DNA of 64,000 nt from Volvox africanus (GCA_030268105.1 BSDZ01000004.1:6428001-6492000); one strand, 5' to 3'. Positions 10,889-22,070 are shown, counted from the first letter of the stretch. Notes: generated by a model not told the origin, from the sequence alone. Program-made: numbers and translations.

Positions 10889-11712
10889 TGTTGTGCTACG
10901 GTTCATTTCCCGCCGACGCGTAGGTCGACGCGATCCTACGAGGCGAAGTGCTTTTGTGATGAACGCATTGCATATGAATGAATCTGCATGATATAAATGT
11001 ATTCGTGTACATTTATATATGCATTTGGCATGTTGTCTTTACCCATCGCGACATCGCATCATGGCAAATCCGCCTAGCATGCATGAAAGCCCGAAGCATG
11101 GAAGTGCGCATTATTCTCGTGCTACGAAACAATAAGTAATATTATCTGATATAATATTACTTCATTACAGCACACGTTAAGAGCGCCGCACTCGTCGCGA
11201 TGCATGCCCTGCAACCGGATATCGTTATCCGGACCCTTGCATCATGCGAATGCCGGAAAGGCTTATACGTTGTTATGCGTGGACATCGCCTAGACACAGT
11301 AGGGTTGTCACATCTAGGATCGGCCTCCTAATGTGAATCGTACGGCACTGCGATGCTGCGAGTATAACAGATGCGAGGACGGCTAAGCTAGACAAGACAT
11401 TCGATACCGGAGAACACTCGTGTGTTCTATATTACTATTTCTATACACTATTCTACTTAGCCCGAGCTAAGCCTGAACTTCGCTAGTCACCGCCGCGTGA
11501 TGATTGCTTGCTTCCGGCGCTGACGGCGATTTCGTCCATTGCATCATTCCGATCTGTAAGACCGTAAGTTATATCTCTCTTCGTCTTGAAGTCTTCTGCT
11601 GTCTCTGTTTGCTCTCGCCTGCCTTGCTGTACTTGCAAGTGCTCGCGCATCGGTGTCGATAGTCTCCAGACGTGCAGATACTCATGAGCAAACGCGAACG
11701 AGAGGTACAACA
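10889..11712 (+). repeat. A1 3' LTR
   Basis: 824 bp with the same ends as the 5' LTR, followed directly by the TGGTG target duplication. It is nearly identical to the 5' LTR apart from the 6-bp indel. Confidence 0.96.
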
Positions 11713-11780
11713 TGGTGCACACGTAGCTAACATCCAGATGTGCAGATTCAGTGCATGATCGAAGAAGGAAGGATACAACA
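11713..11780 (+). repeat. B1 5' LTR remnant, part 2
   Basis: Resumption of the family B LTR after A1. It begins with the duplicated TGGTG and ends GGATACAACA at 11780, followed by the TTTGGTATCGAGACGGG primer site of B1. Confidence 0.93.
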
Positions 11781-11847
11781 AATTTGGTATCGAGACGGGT
11801 TAAGTCACGACTGCCTCATTGTCCCTCATCAGAAGTAGGTTCTCACA

Positions 11848-12263
11848 ATGGCGAGCAACGACGACAATCACCGCAGCCCTTTAGACACCTTCGCAGAGGA
11901 TCTTGGCCGTGCCATTCTGGACGCCGCCACTTCCGGTTTGTAATCATAGACATTTGCTTACAACTAGCTGCTGTATTCTCGTTGCGAGCCTGCACTGTGA
12001 GTCGCAGGTGAACGTACGCCAACACTAAATGCAGTGTTGGCTGGACAATACCTAAATCCGGAACAAATCAAGGCCTTAATTCAGCGAACTAATGAGATAA
12101 AAGACGGCCTTATGGATTACATCGCTTTCCTCATCGGTCTACTCGGGAGTACTGTTGGTACACGAGTAGTTGAAAATTCCTCCTGTGTTAACTTAATAAC
12201 AAGTCTTTTAGTAAATTCCTATCCAAAAACATAAGTTCGTGTTCCATGTCGGGGCGCGAAGAT
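11848..12263 (+). CDS. B1 leader ORF (two exons) and gag start
   Basis: The first exon 11848-11935 (88 nt) encodes a peptide starting MASNDDNHRSPLDTF. The GT-AG intron is 11936-12007 (72 nt, phase 1). The second exon encodes a region with VLAGQYLNPEQIKAL, homologous to the A leader second exon despite low DNA identity. The B1 gag ATG at 12246 is followed within 18 nt by a SINE insertion. Conservation of the exon borders across families is the main support. No transcript evidence is available. Confidence 0.55.
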
Positions 12264-13142
12264 TATTATTATTATTACATTACTCCGGCTGAAGCCTGGC
12301 ATGTGTTAAGGGGGAGACGGCACTGAGGGGGTACACGGACTCCATATCTGCACCACTATCCCGGTTGATCGTCCATCTTCTTCGATCAACGTTGAACCAT
12401 TATCGCTGGCCACATGCCACACTCTCGCTGTGGGACATGACCCATTCTTGCAACTTGCCAGAGTCGGGTGCTCCTGTAAATATACACCAGGCCTCCTGAA
12501 ATCTGCACCGCCCATGTCACGCACTACCACATGGCACCCTGTGCTTGCTGCACCCTAAGTCCTGGCGGAGGGTACTAAGCCCCCTACGACCCGCTTCAGC
12601 CGCTTGGGAATTCTGCACCCCTCGTATTAGTCTCATGCAAGGTTCGGCTAAGCCATGCTTTCTTAGTAGCCTCCGATCAATCTCTTGTCCAGCTTCAGAT
12701 AGGCTTTGTTTGTCCAATGTCTCCTCATCCACGGCTCCTAGACTTCAGGTGATGGGCTTGCCACCACATACTCAAAGGTTGCTGTAAGCCTCGAACAATC
12801 CGTGGCAACAGCGATGGGATTCGGACCCATACTTCCTGGCGGGAACATTAGTGCTAATAACTACTATACTATCGACGACAAGAAATTCATCCAGCGCTGT
12901 TCCTGCCTCATCCCTTCCTGCCAGGAGGCGGTATCCATACGGGGCTATCTAGGCATTGTACAGTAGTGTCATCGGCAGGGTTGCTTAGTTTTGATTGATG
13001 TCCTTTCATTCTCCTGCCTCACCACCGTGTTCGATAGGTATATAACCAGGGCTCTAGGGTTACAGGGTTAGAGACGGGTATGAATCTTATAACCTACCTA
13101 CCTATCTACATCGCTAGTTGTATGTCTTAAGCTACGCTGCCG
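12264..13142 (-). mobile_element. SINE S1, copy a, with split tRNA-like head
   Basis: Read on the minus strand, it starts CGGCAGCGTAGC and ends in (TAA)n. It is flanked by imperfect 10-bp duplications GCGCGAAGAT (12254-12263) and GCGCATAGAT (13143-13152). It is homologous over most of its length to the copy at 54278-55324. The tRNA-like head is split: the A-box start GCAGCGTAGCT and the B-box part (GTCCGAATCCCATCGCTG) are about 330 nt apart, whereas they are contiguous in copy b. It interrupts B1 gag just after its start codon. Confidence 0.85.
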
Positions 13143-13690
13143 GCGCATAGATAATTCTTATCTGGGCACCGCAAGCCAGGATGACGGCAGCCTCGCCCCT
13201 AGAACTGCTTTCGCTGATCCAGATACTGTCGGAACTCGTATTATGTCAGATCCCATTGTCCTTCAGACCCCTTCACACTTAATTGTACCACTGTTGGCAG
13301 CGGCTACAACGAGTGAAGGAGCTGGAGCGCAACGGGCTCTGGTAACTCCCGCGGTTCAAGAACCCGTCGGAATACCGGAGGTAATGACATTGACCATCCC
13401 TGTGCCTAAGCTTAATATCTCCGCTGACGATAAGGCAAAGAATTCAGGACATAGTGTCACGGATAGGACACGGGCCTACGTTCGTGATGCTAGGCAATAT
13501 CTGCAAGTGGTGCATGGCGGGGGATGCGACTCCATTAAATGCCTGTTCGTTGGGAATACCCTTGAGGGTGCTGCAAAGGATTGGAATGACGAATGGACAA
13601 CTGCTAGAGTTAAATACATGTTCGAAAATCTGATCGATGCTCTCCTCGCTCGTTTTGCTACCAAAGTTCGCTCGCGTAGTAATGAGGCTC
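13143..13690 (+). pseudogene. gag: B1 gag fragment, truncated by CACTA element
   Basis: Gag coding sequence resumes after the SINE and runs through the conserved motifs YVRDARQYLQ, FVGNTLEGAAKDW and LLARFAT. It then stops being gag-like at 13690, where CACTATAACAAGAG begins. The remainder of B1 is not found in the window. It is about 90% like the B2 gag by eye. One Trp is changed (DWND for DWYD). Confidence 0.9.
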
Positions 13691-13704
13691 CACTATAACA
13701 AGAG

Positions 13705-14115
13705 ATTCGTGCGTTCGGCTTGTGTTAGGCTGCGTTAGGGCGCGTATGTGTGCGTAAGACTGCGTTTTGTGCGTTAGAGATTACGTTAGCCTAACGCGAG
13801 CCTAACGCAAAGAAATAGAAAACTTGACAGAACGTCTGTTATAGTGCGTCGTTTTCAAGTTTGTTTAAATGAAAACAATATTTATAATGAGTATAAAAGT
13901 TCCCTGCAATTTTTATTACGTTTCGTGGTGCTTGAAAATTGGGGGCTTGCGTATGTTCTAACGCGAGCCTAACACAAACCTAACGCACGCGATCACAAAC
14001 CTAACGCACGCGTTAACTTTACGCAAACAGCTTGTGTATATCTTGCGTACAGTGCGTTACCATACGCACGTAACACACTGTAATGCAGTTTACGCAAAGT
14101 TTATGTAGATAGTGC
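13705..14115. repeat. subterminal TGCGTTAG repeats of the CACTA element
   Basis: At least ten copies of TGCGTTAG-like or CTAACGCA-like octamers occur in both orientations. Clusters lie at about 13710-13810 and 13960-14070, with further degenerate TACGCA copies to about 14100. In EnSpm elements such arrays are binding sites for an element-encoded protein; that role here is inferred. Confidence 0.75.
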
Positions 14116-14766
14116 ATAATAATGTTTGGAGCACGGGTTCGCCGGATTTACTTAGTTTGCTTACTTGCTCTTATTGTGCAGTAGCATTGGAGACTTTGTG
14201 CATAAAATATCTTAGTTAATTTCAATTTAGGATAGCGCTATGAATACTAGTCATTGTACAAGAGATTGCTCTGGTGAACGCTTGTTAACATCGCTAAATC
14301 GCTACCATTATATGGATTTAGAACCTGTACATGTGGCTTACTTTGTAACATAAAACTCTTAAGTGCCACACATGTCTGTTCATGGCTACCTTTCTAGTTA
14401 TGGAAGGGTTTCTAATTATTGAGCAGCAAGCTGTCAGAGTTAGCAAGCGTGGGTAAGGATCGTGGAAAGTTGGCAACAGCAAACCTTACACAGTAGCCAG
14501 GCAACAATGTTGCCAGATGGAGACCCAAACAAAGTCACCAAGAGCCACAGTTACACATCGAGCAGGCCCCCAAAATTATATAGCCTTTTCCGGCAAGCAC
14601 CATAGCAGCTTTGCGTAGGTGTGAAAATTGACCATGAAAATTGACCATGTGTGAGACGTACTCTATGACCCCAATGCTTCCCAAATCCAGACATATTGCA
14701 AGGCAGATTAGTTCAATCGCTGCACGGGAATGAATACTTCAACGGATTCACGCCACAATTTTCAGC
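14116..14766. other. non-coding stretch of the CACTA element
   Basis: AT-rich sequence between the subterminal repeats and the first recognised exon. It probably holds the promoter and possibly a 5' exon. No confident frame or box was identified. Confidence 0.35.
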
Positions 14767-16266
14767 ATGGTTATTATTTTGTCATCGCATAAAAAACGTC
14801 ATGCACATTTTAAGGGGAAGGCTTGGAACCAGGCTCAGAAGAAACTAACTATCCATATATCCCTAAAACAGCCATCTGTTCAATTGGTATCCCCTGAAGT
14901 AAGCAGAATCAGTATACGAAAGGATCATGATCGTGGTGAGCCATCAAAGCGGAACAGGTCATATGAGCAGGCCGCCATCAACAAAGCCGTCCGCGACAAC
15001 GTGCCGTACAACCTCGACAGCAGCCTGAAGAATCCACGGGTCCTCATTGCGAAGGATATTCAACGTGTGCCGCATCTGCAGCCCGTTTGGGATAAGTGCT
15101 TTGCTGCTGGCTTTGCACAAGTGGCTGACTTACAGCCAAGAGTTACAGTCGACTGCTTCAAGAAGAAATGGCAAAAGTACGTACATGTTTATTTTCCTAC
15201 TGTTATGCTTCTAGTGATTATCTTGTTTGTGGTCATCATACATGCCATCCATATCATTAGCTTACTTTCAGTGGGGACAGACAATAATAGAATGAAGCAT
15301 GCACAGTATAAAAAGTAAGCACTTTTATTCGGTGCATCCCATGTACTTTGTAGATACGCAACGGATTACAATGCCCAACATGCAAGGTACGAAAAGGTGA
15401 AGGCCACCCAAAAGGAGGAACTTGCCTGCAAGCCAGGTTTGTGAGCTCGTACTGCTACTTGTCATCCATATACTTTTTTACAACATATTTTGATCAGGTT
15501 GTTTGATAAAAAAATCCTTTCTATGTATTTTGAAAAATGGAATATGGGGTAAACGCGGGCCAAAGATTTGTTTTACGACAAAGGACATGCCATGCCGCTT
15601 ATGCTATGTACGGGATTACAAAAACTTTTGACAATGATGTGTATCATGGCATCTGGCGTTGATGTTCGTCTTCACATTATTTTTATATAGATGAGTTTGA
15701 GAAGAAGCCATGGAAGAAGCTGTGGAACAAGGAGTCTTGGGCAGCCTGGAGGAGCTTCAAGTACGCTCAGCCAGATAACCCAGATGCGGGTCCCAGTGAG
15801 TGCCGCATTGTGATGGAGGATTTGAATGTGACAGATCGGCAACAGGAGCTTATTAATGCACTTGCGCAGCGGAAGCAGATTGAAAGCAGTAAGACATCCT
15901 TTGCCGTACCAGCCACTCCAGTGCCGGTTGGAGCTGGTGGAACAGCTCAGCATACACCAGGCCTTGGTGCACTGGAGTTGCCAAAAGGCACTATGGTAAG
16001 ATGCGATTATGCATGTGTTCACTTTAATTATTGCTGCTGCTTCGCCACCATAATAGTACGTACTTCTTAGTATGTTTGCAGAAAGTACATCACAGTTCAT
16101 GCATAGCCTTTGTTTTTTATTTTAGCTAGTACAACAATAACAATGTTTTCATGCCTTTATTTCCTTGTTTACAAAATGCTTAATTGCTACCAAACCGCAG
16201 AAAAGCGGCCGAAATGACGAGCCGCCAGGAACTCAGGATGGGCGCACTAGCAAACGCCAAAAGTAG
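14767..16266 (+). CDS. four-exon gene in the CACTA element, unknown function
   Basis: Exons are 14767-15176 (5' border uncertain), 15354-15436, 15691-15995 and 16201-16266. All three introns have GT-AG borders, and the phases fit exactly (2, 1, 0), giving about 287 residues ending at TAG 16264-16266. The protein has a basic, Trp-rich central region (CFKKKWQK, KKPWKKLWNKESWAAW) and a basic C-terminus (TSKRQK) that could be a nuclear signal. The central Trp/Lys spacing is reminiscent of DNA-binding accessory proteins, but no family is recognised. Its place beside TGCGTTAG repeats suggests a TnpA-like factor that binds them. A host gene captured by the element is the alternative. Confidence 0.7.
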
Positions 16267-16352
16267 CCCGCACATGGTGAAGATGCATTGATGATGGTGC
16301 TGGCTACCAATTCAGCTCGCATACATCAGAAGGAGGAGATCCAGGCCGCTAG

Positions 16353-17166
16353 TGTTGTATGCCAGTTCAATCACCGTTTGCACCAATGAAGACCGCAACG
16401 CATCTAAGCATTGTGAAGCATGATACAAGCATATTAGCATGATATACTCGAGTATATCTAGCTAATCAGGCATGCTGCATTATCACCTACGACGTCGCGC
16501 TGTCGGTCAACATGTTTGACTCAATATCGATAATTAATGTGCGATCTATCCATTGGCATAATATCTCACGTAATAATACTTTAAATATTAGTACCTCATC
16601 TACGTCATAAACCATACGCGTATGCGAGAACGCGACGATCACGATGGTTGGGTCGGCAACCGAATATCGATATTCGGACCTTTGCATATTGCATGCGTTG
16701 CATTCAATAATATCACGGATGATACGATATTCAGAGCAGTGTTACCAAGGTACTCACACTTGAGATCGGAATCCAGTGAGACCTGTACTGTGCATCGGTA
16801 TCGTGACGTGATAGGTGCGAGGACGGCCGCCTAGAGACCAAAGTCGGCTTGCGCTACTTTGGACTAAGTACTCGAGTACTTAAATCTATCTGATACGCAT
16901 ACATACGATATAATCATTTATATTCGGCCTGAGCTATTCTAGCATTCCATCTGCAGCCGAGTGATGAACATTGCCCGTGGGGTCTGACGGCCGACTACCA
17001 ATCTGTAATCAAAGACTATTGTAAGTTGAATCTTTCCTTGTTGTTGAGTCTTCCGCTGTCACTTTACTCGCATTGAATCACCTTGCTGTCCGTAAGTATG
17101 GTGCACACGTAGCTAACATTCAGACGTGCAGATTCAGTGCATGATTGAAGAAGGAAGGATACAACA
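16353..17166 (+). repeat. B2 5' LTR
   Basis: 814 bp, TGTTGTATGCCAG...GGATACAACA. It contains GATATACTCGAGTATATC and CCGAATATCGATATTCGG palindromes. Its first 100 bp differ clearly from the 3' LTR at 30510. Confidence 0.94.
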
Positions 17167-17233
17167 AATTTGGTAGCGAGACGGGTAAATTCACGACTGT
17201 CTCATTGTCCCTCATCGGAAGTAGGTTCTCGCA

Positions 17234-17761
17234 ATGGCGAGCGACGAGGACACGCACCGCAGCCCTTTAGACACCTTTGCTGAGGATCTTGGCCGCACCG
17301 TCTTGGACGCCGCCGCTTCCGGTTTGTAATTCTAGATATCTGTTGGTAACTAGTTGCTGTATTCTCGTTGCGAGCTTGTATTGTGAGCCGCAGGTGAACG
17401 TACGCCAACATTAAACGCTGTGTTGGCTGGACAATACTTAAAGCCAGATCAGATTAAAGCTTTGATCCAGAAGACCACCGAGATAAGAGACGGCCTTACG
17501 GATTACGTCGCTTTTCTTCTCGAGCTACTCAGGAGTAATCAAAAATTCCTCTTGCGTTACCTGTCTACAGATCTTCTAGCAAATTCCTGTTCACCAGTAG
17601 AAGTTCGTGCCTTATGTCGGGACACGAAGATAGTTCCTATCTGGGCACCGCTAGCCAACCCGATAGCGGCCTTGCCGCTAGACCTGTTTTTGCCGATCCC
17701 GATACTGTCGGGACTCGTATCATGTCTGACCCCATTGTTCTTCAGACCCCTTCACATTTAA
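17234..17761 (+). CDS. B2 leader ORF, two exons
   Basis: First exon 17234-17321 (88 nt, MASDEDTHRSPLDTF), intron 17322-17393 (72 nt, GT...CAG, phase 1), second exon from 17394 with VLAGQYLKPDQIKALIQKT. In this copy the second exon stays open past the gag ATG (17614) in another frame to 17761. Intron position, phase and peptide similarity to B1 and A elements argue for a real coding segment. The downstream end is uncertain because a second intron may exist near the conserved GAGTAMT. Confidence 0.5.
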
Positions 17762-18852
17762 TTGTACCACTGTCGGCAGCGGCTACAACAAGTGAAGGAG
17801 TTGGAGCACAATGGGCTCCGGTAATACCCGCTGTGCAAGAACCCGTCAGAATACCGGAGGTAATGAAGTTGACTATCCCCGTGCCCAAGCTCAATATTTC
17901 CGCTGACGAAAAGGCAAAGAATTCAGGGCATAGTGTCGTGGATAGGACTCGGGCTTACGTTCGTGACGCTAGGCAATATCTGCAAGCGGTGCACGGCGGG
18001 GGATGTGATTCTATTAAATGCCTGTTCGTTGGGAATACCCTCGAGGGTGCCGTGAAGGATTGGTATGACGAATGGACCACCGCTAGGGGCAAGTACACGT
18101 TTGATAACCTGATCGATGCTCTCCTCGCCCGCTTTGCTACGGAAGTTCGCTCGTGTAGCAATGAGGCTCGTAAGACGCTGGCACAAGGCACGTACCATAT
18201 GCGTCCACACGAGACTGTCCCTGCTTATCAGTCCCGTTTTGAGGCCCTGATAACCCCTATTGTTAACTTTCCTGAGGAGGATCGTATCTTCTGGTTTCAT
18301 CGTGGTCTCACGGAATCCCTTGCGCGGTGGTGTGCCACTGATCTCAGTGGAATTCCATTCTCATCTTATGATGCTTTAGTAACTTTTGCTAGAGGTGCAG
18401 AAGTTCGAAATTTGGCTGGAAAAGACGCTAAGCAAATCAATCCTCGTATTCACACGATGTGAGCGCAGGAACCACCTTCGGAGTCGACACCAAAGGACCA
18501 GGGTTCCGATCGTCAACGCTCCACGGCGGCCGTGCATACCGTTCGAAAGGAAAGACGGTATGATAATCGCGGACGCCAAAGCCCAAGTAATCGTGGGTCT
18601 GCGGGAGCTGGGCCGAGCTCTGGCCATGCGAAAGGAAAGTGAAGGGAGAGCGCGCCGTCTGTAGCTGCAATGCAGAACGCGGCTCCTAGTGTTAAGAAGC
18701 CCCGGACAGACGATGCTTATATGCAAAAGTGGGAGTGCCGACGTTCGGAGTTTGACCGTCGGAAGTTCGCTAATCTTTGCTTGAGGTGTGCGGGAGAGCA
18801 CCCTACTCGCAAATGCCCTCTTTTGCCACCTTTCGTACCCAAGACGACTTAG
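17614..18852 (+). pseudogene. gag: B2 gag with two TGA stops
   Basis: A single frame runs from ATG 17614 to TAG 18850-18852, broken by TGA at 18460 and 18640. Both fit CGA-to-TGA changes by context (ATG TGA GCG; AAG TGA AGG). Capsid-like motifs (YVRDARQYLQ, FVGNTLEG, LLARFATEV) and the zinc knuckle CLRCAGEHPTRKC (CX2CX3HX4C) are kept. The frame continues in register into pol after the TAG, as in family A. Confidence 0.92.
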
Positions 18853-19480
18853 GAAGTTGCCCGGGATGTGGAGGAAGGGACTTCTCCCGGGATTGAAGAG
18901 AGTGAATGTGGCCGCTGGCCATTGTTGCGTCTGGCTGTAAGGGCCCTTTTACCTTCTGTTTTTGGACAAATCGAGCGGGCTATCGAGCGACGCTTTTTGC
19001 TCGACGGGCGCACGGGACTAAACCATTTCGACCCTCTGTGTAATTTGTTTGCACCGCGTTGCCCTCTTTCTTCCCTCGATTTATCTGGCCACGTTACTCT
19101 ATTTATCCCTTCATCTTCCCATGAGCTGTGCGAGCAGCTCACCAGATACAAGAGGTATCACCGTCGAAGTCCGGACACTGCAGCTTGTATATTAATTCCC
19201 TCTTTTAGCCAACGTAAAGTGGCATCTTTATTGGAAGGTATGCAATGTGTCCTCCGATTCAAGTCGGGCACCGCTTTGTTTAATGGTGTGGATGTGACGG
19301 GTAAACCGACGATGTTGCCTAAACTACCTTATGCTGCTGAAGTTTGGTTTGAGGCCCCTCTTTTAAATCCTACCAGGTTCAAGCCTGCTATAGGATCCCT
19401 TTTACTTTCCGCGGAGTCGACTCCGACAGGGAATCGTGTCCCTATTATCGAAATTGGCCTCAGAGGTTGACTGATGAAGG
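18853..19480 (+). pseudogene. pol: B2 pol, N-terminal part
   Basis: The frame continues from the gag TAG through the pre-protease region to LRG, then TGA at 19468-19470 where family A has Arg in NGRTLKAL (CGA to TGA). It is interrupted at 19481 by A2, whose target duplication GAAGG falls in the codons just before the protease DTG. Confidence 0.92.
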
Positions 19481-20368
19481 TGTTGTGCTACGGTTAGTTT
19501 CCCGCCGATGCGTAGGTCGATGTGATCCTACAAGGTGAAGTGCTATTGTGATGAACACATTGCATATGAATGAATCTGCATGATATAAATGTATTCGTGT
19601 ACATTTATATATGCATTTGGCATGTTGTCATTACCCATCGCGACATCGCATCATGGCAAATCCGCCTAACATGCATGAAAGCCCGAAGCATTGAAGTGCG
19701 CATTATGCTCGTGCTACGAAACGATAAGTAATATTATCTGATATAATATTACTTCATTACAGCACACGTTGAGAGCGCCGCACTCGTCCCAACACATGCC
19801 CTGCAACCGGATATCGTTATCCGGACCCTTGCATCATGCGAATGCCGGAAAGGCTTATACGTTGTATCGCAGTATCGCAATGCCGTACGATTCACATTAG
19901 GAGGCCGATCCTAGATGTGACAATCCTACTGCGTATAGACATCGCCTATACGCAGTAGGATTGTCACATCTAGGATCGGCCTCCTAATGTGAATCGTACG
20001 GCATTGCGATACTGCGGGTATAACAGATGCGAGGATGGCTAAGCAAGACAAGACATTCGATACCGGAGAACACTCGTGTGTTCTACATTATTATTGCTAT
20101 ACGCTATTCTACTTAGCCCGAGCTAAGCCTGAACTTCGCTAATCACCGCCGCGTGATGATTGCTTGCTTCCGGCGCTGACGGCGATTTCGTCCATTGCAT
20201 CGTTCCGATCTGTAAGACTGTAAGGTATATCTCTCTTCGTCTTGAAGTCTTCCGCTGTCTCTGTTTGCTCTCGCTTGCCTTGCTGTACTTGCAAGTGCTC
20301 GCGCATCGGTGTTGAAAGTCTCCAGACGTGCAGATACTTATGAGCAAACGCGAACGAGAGGTACAACA
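19481..20368 (+). repeat. A2 5' LTR with internal inverted duplication
   Basis: 888 bp. About 19873-19948 is the reverse complement of about 19958-20033 around the 9-nt GACATCGCC, giving a near-perfect ~72-bp hairpin. The 3' LTR (824 bp) and all other A LTRs lack this. Elsewhere it differs from the 3' LTR by scattered substitutions. Confidence 0.94.
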
Positions 20369-20435
20369 AATTGGTATCGAGACAGGTTCGTTGCCTAACT
20401 GTCTCTCTTTGTCTAATCGGAAGTAGGTTCTTTCT

Positions 20436-20869
20436 ATGGCGAGTTCCAGCGACGAACCACGAGGACCGCTAGATACTTTTGCCGAAGACCTAGGCTGCGC
20501 CATTTTGGATGCCGCCGCTTCCGGTTTGTAATTGTTTAATTGCTTTTGCTTAGATTGCTGCACTTGTTGTGTAAGTGTATGCTCTGAGTCGCAGGTAATC
20601 TCAGTGCACCGGCATTGCTTGCCGCGACGACTGAGACCGGCTTTCGTCCGGACCATTTGGCGACTCTCATCGCCCAAACTACGGAGATCAGGACTCAGCT
20701 GGGCAAGTACTTGCTGAGTTTACTGAATCTTCTCAAGAGTACTGTCGGTAGGCTCACCGAATTGTTTTGTACTCTTGCCTTTGCGATAGAAGTCGGCTTC
20801 TATTACGCAAACCTAGGGTATCGCTTCGTGCTCCATGTCCGCGGAACACGACGATACGCCGCACACTAG
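20436..20869 (+). CDS. A2 leader ORF, two exons
   Basis: Exon 20436-20523, intron 20524-20593, second exon from 20594 to TAG 20867-20869. The first-exon peptide differs from A1 by G(C) for G(R) and I for V. Second-exon differences from A4 include LDHLATL-type changes (H for Q), while the splice sites are unchanged. Confidence 0.5.
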
Positions 20870-22070
20870 CCTAGCTAGCCAACCCGATTTTGTTGTGGCT
20901 GCTAGAGCACCGGATAGAGGTCTTGAGACTGTTGGCACGCGAGCCACTCAAGAGCCCCTTTTCCTTCAGACCCCTGCTCACTTAATTGTGCCGCATTCAG
21001 CAGTGAACACGAATATGGACAACACTGCTGGACCAAGGGTTCTGCCATTACCTCAAGCTCGAGGGCATGATGACATCCCTGAGGTGATGAGATTGTCGAT
21101 TCTCGTTCCTAGGCTCAATATTTCGCTGACCGACAAGACACCAGGGCATAGCATAGCCGATGCAACTCGTGCGTACGTGCGTGACGCTAAAAAGTATCTC
21201 CAGGCTGTTCATGGTGGCGATAATGACGGTATCAGGTGTCTCTTCGTTGGTAACACCCTCGAGGGCTCAGCGAAGGACTGGTATCGCAATTGGACCAACG
21301 CCCGGGGCAACTATACTTTTGAAGAGTTGGTCGCCACTTTGCTCGCACGATTCGCTACTGAGGTTCAAGCACGCGATGTGGAAGCTCGTAAGGTTTTGGC
21401 AGCCAGTAGCTACCACATGCGTCGGGATGAAAATGTACCTGCGTACCAGTCACGCTTCGAAGCACTTGCGACTCCCATTGCTGACCTCACTGAATCCGAG
21501 CGTGTCTTTTGGTTTAGGCGAGGCCTGACGAAACTTTTGGCTAAATGGTGCGCTACTGACTTGGTTGGAGCGCAGATCAAGTCGTATGATGCTTTGGTCG
21601 CTTTTGCTAAGGGCACGGAGATACGACTCCTTGCCGGTGAGGAAGAAGTCAAGTCTGCCCCTCGTGCAAATGCCGTGCAAGTGCAGGATCCGCTTGGGGA
21701 AGCCGTAGCTCTTGACCAGGACTTCGGAGCGACCCGCCCCACGCCTACTGCCGCGACGCGACGCAGCAACCGGCAACGCCAGGCGCGCGGGGGCGCTAGC
21801 TCGGGTGTCCGTGGGTCAGGAGGAGCAGGTCCGAGCTCGGACCCGGCTAAAAACAGGAAGCGTGGTGGTGCGCCGTCGACGGCAGCCGCACAGCGTTCCG
21901 ACCCCAATGCGAAGCGGACTCGCACGGACGACACGTATATGCCAAAATGGAATTGCAATCGTTCCGAATTTGAGCGTCGGAAATTGGCCAACGTTTGTCT
22001 ACGGTGCGCGGAGAGCCATTCCACGAAGGATTGCCCGCTAATGCCGCCGTTTGTACCTCAGCCGAAATAG
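20835..22070 (+). CDS. gag: A2 gag
   Basis: 411 codons from ATG 20835 to TAG 22068-22070, uninterrupted. Residues about 95-215 hold the capsid-like retrotransposon gag region (YVRDAKKYLQ, FVGNTLEGSAKDW, RFATEVQARD, YQSRFEAL). A Ser/Arg/Gly/Ala-rich linker follows, then the zinc knuckle at residues 388-400 (CX2CX3HX4C). This copy could supply particles even though its pol is broken. The stop is followed in frame by pol. Confidence 0.95.
   Translation: MSAEHDDTPHTSLASQPDFVVAARAPDRGLETVGTRATQEPLFLQTPAHLIVPHSAVNTNMDNTAGPRVLPLPQARGHDDIPEVMRLSILVPRLNISLTDKTPGHSIADATRAYVRDAKKYLQAVHGGDNDGIRCLFVGNTLEGSAKDWYRNWTNARGNYTFEELVATLLARFATEVQARDVEARKVLAASSYHMRRDENVPAYQSRFEALATPIADLTESERVFWFRRGLTKLLAKWCATDLVGAQIKSYDALVAFAKGTEIRLLAGEEEVKSAPRANAVQVQDPLGEAVALDQDFGATRPTPTAATRRSNRQRQARGGASSGVRGSGGAGPSSDPAKNRKRGGAPSTAAAQRSDPNAKRTRTDDTYMPKWNCNRSEFERRKLANVCLRCAESHSTKDCPLMPPFVPQPK

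Larger units (their letters stand above)
4239..11712 (+). mobile_element. A1, full-length Ty3/gypsy chromovirus
   Basis: The element is 7.47 kb with 5' LTR 4239-5068, primer site just after it, leader ORF, gag, pol, polypurine tract and 3' LTR 10889-11712. The target duplication TGGTG (4234-4238 and 11713-11717) is perfect, and it lies inside the B1 LTR. The LTRs differ mainly by a 6-bp indel and about one substitution, so insertion is recent. Pol is open but gag carries two frameshifts, so this copy should need gag from elsewhere to move. Confidence 0.97.
13691..16352 (+). mobile_element. CACTA (EnSpm)-like DNA transposon, 5' part
   Basis: The gag-to-nongag junction coincides with CACTATAACAAGAG, which has the CACTA terminus diagnostic of EnSpm elements. 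The preceding CTC would fit a 3-bp target duplication. About 400 bp of subterminal TGCGTTAG/CTAACGCA repeats follow, then a spliced gene. The right terminus is absent because the element is cut at the B2 LTR (16353). No transposase DDE domain is seen, so the identification rests on the terminus and the subterminal repeats. Confidence 0.65.

Noticed and set aside
13705..14115. CRISPR array
   Set aside because: The repeats are 8-mers in both orientations with irregular spacing in a eukaryotic transposon. There are no uniform spacers and no cas genes.
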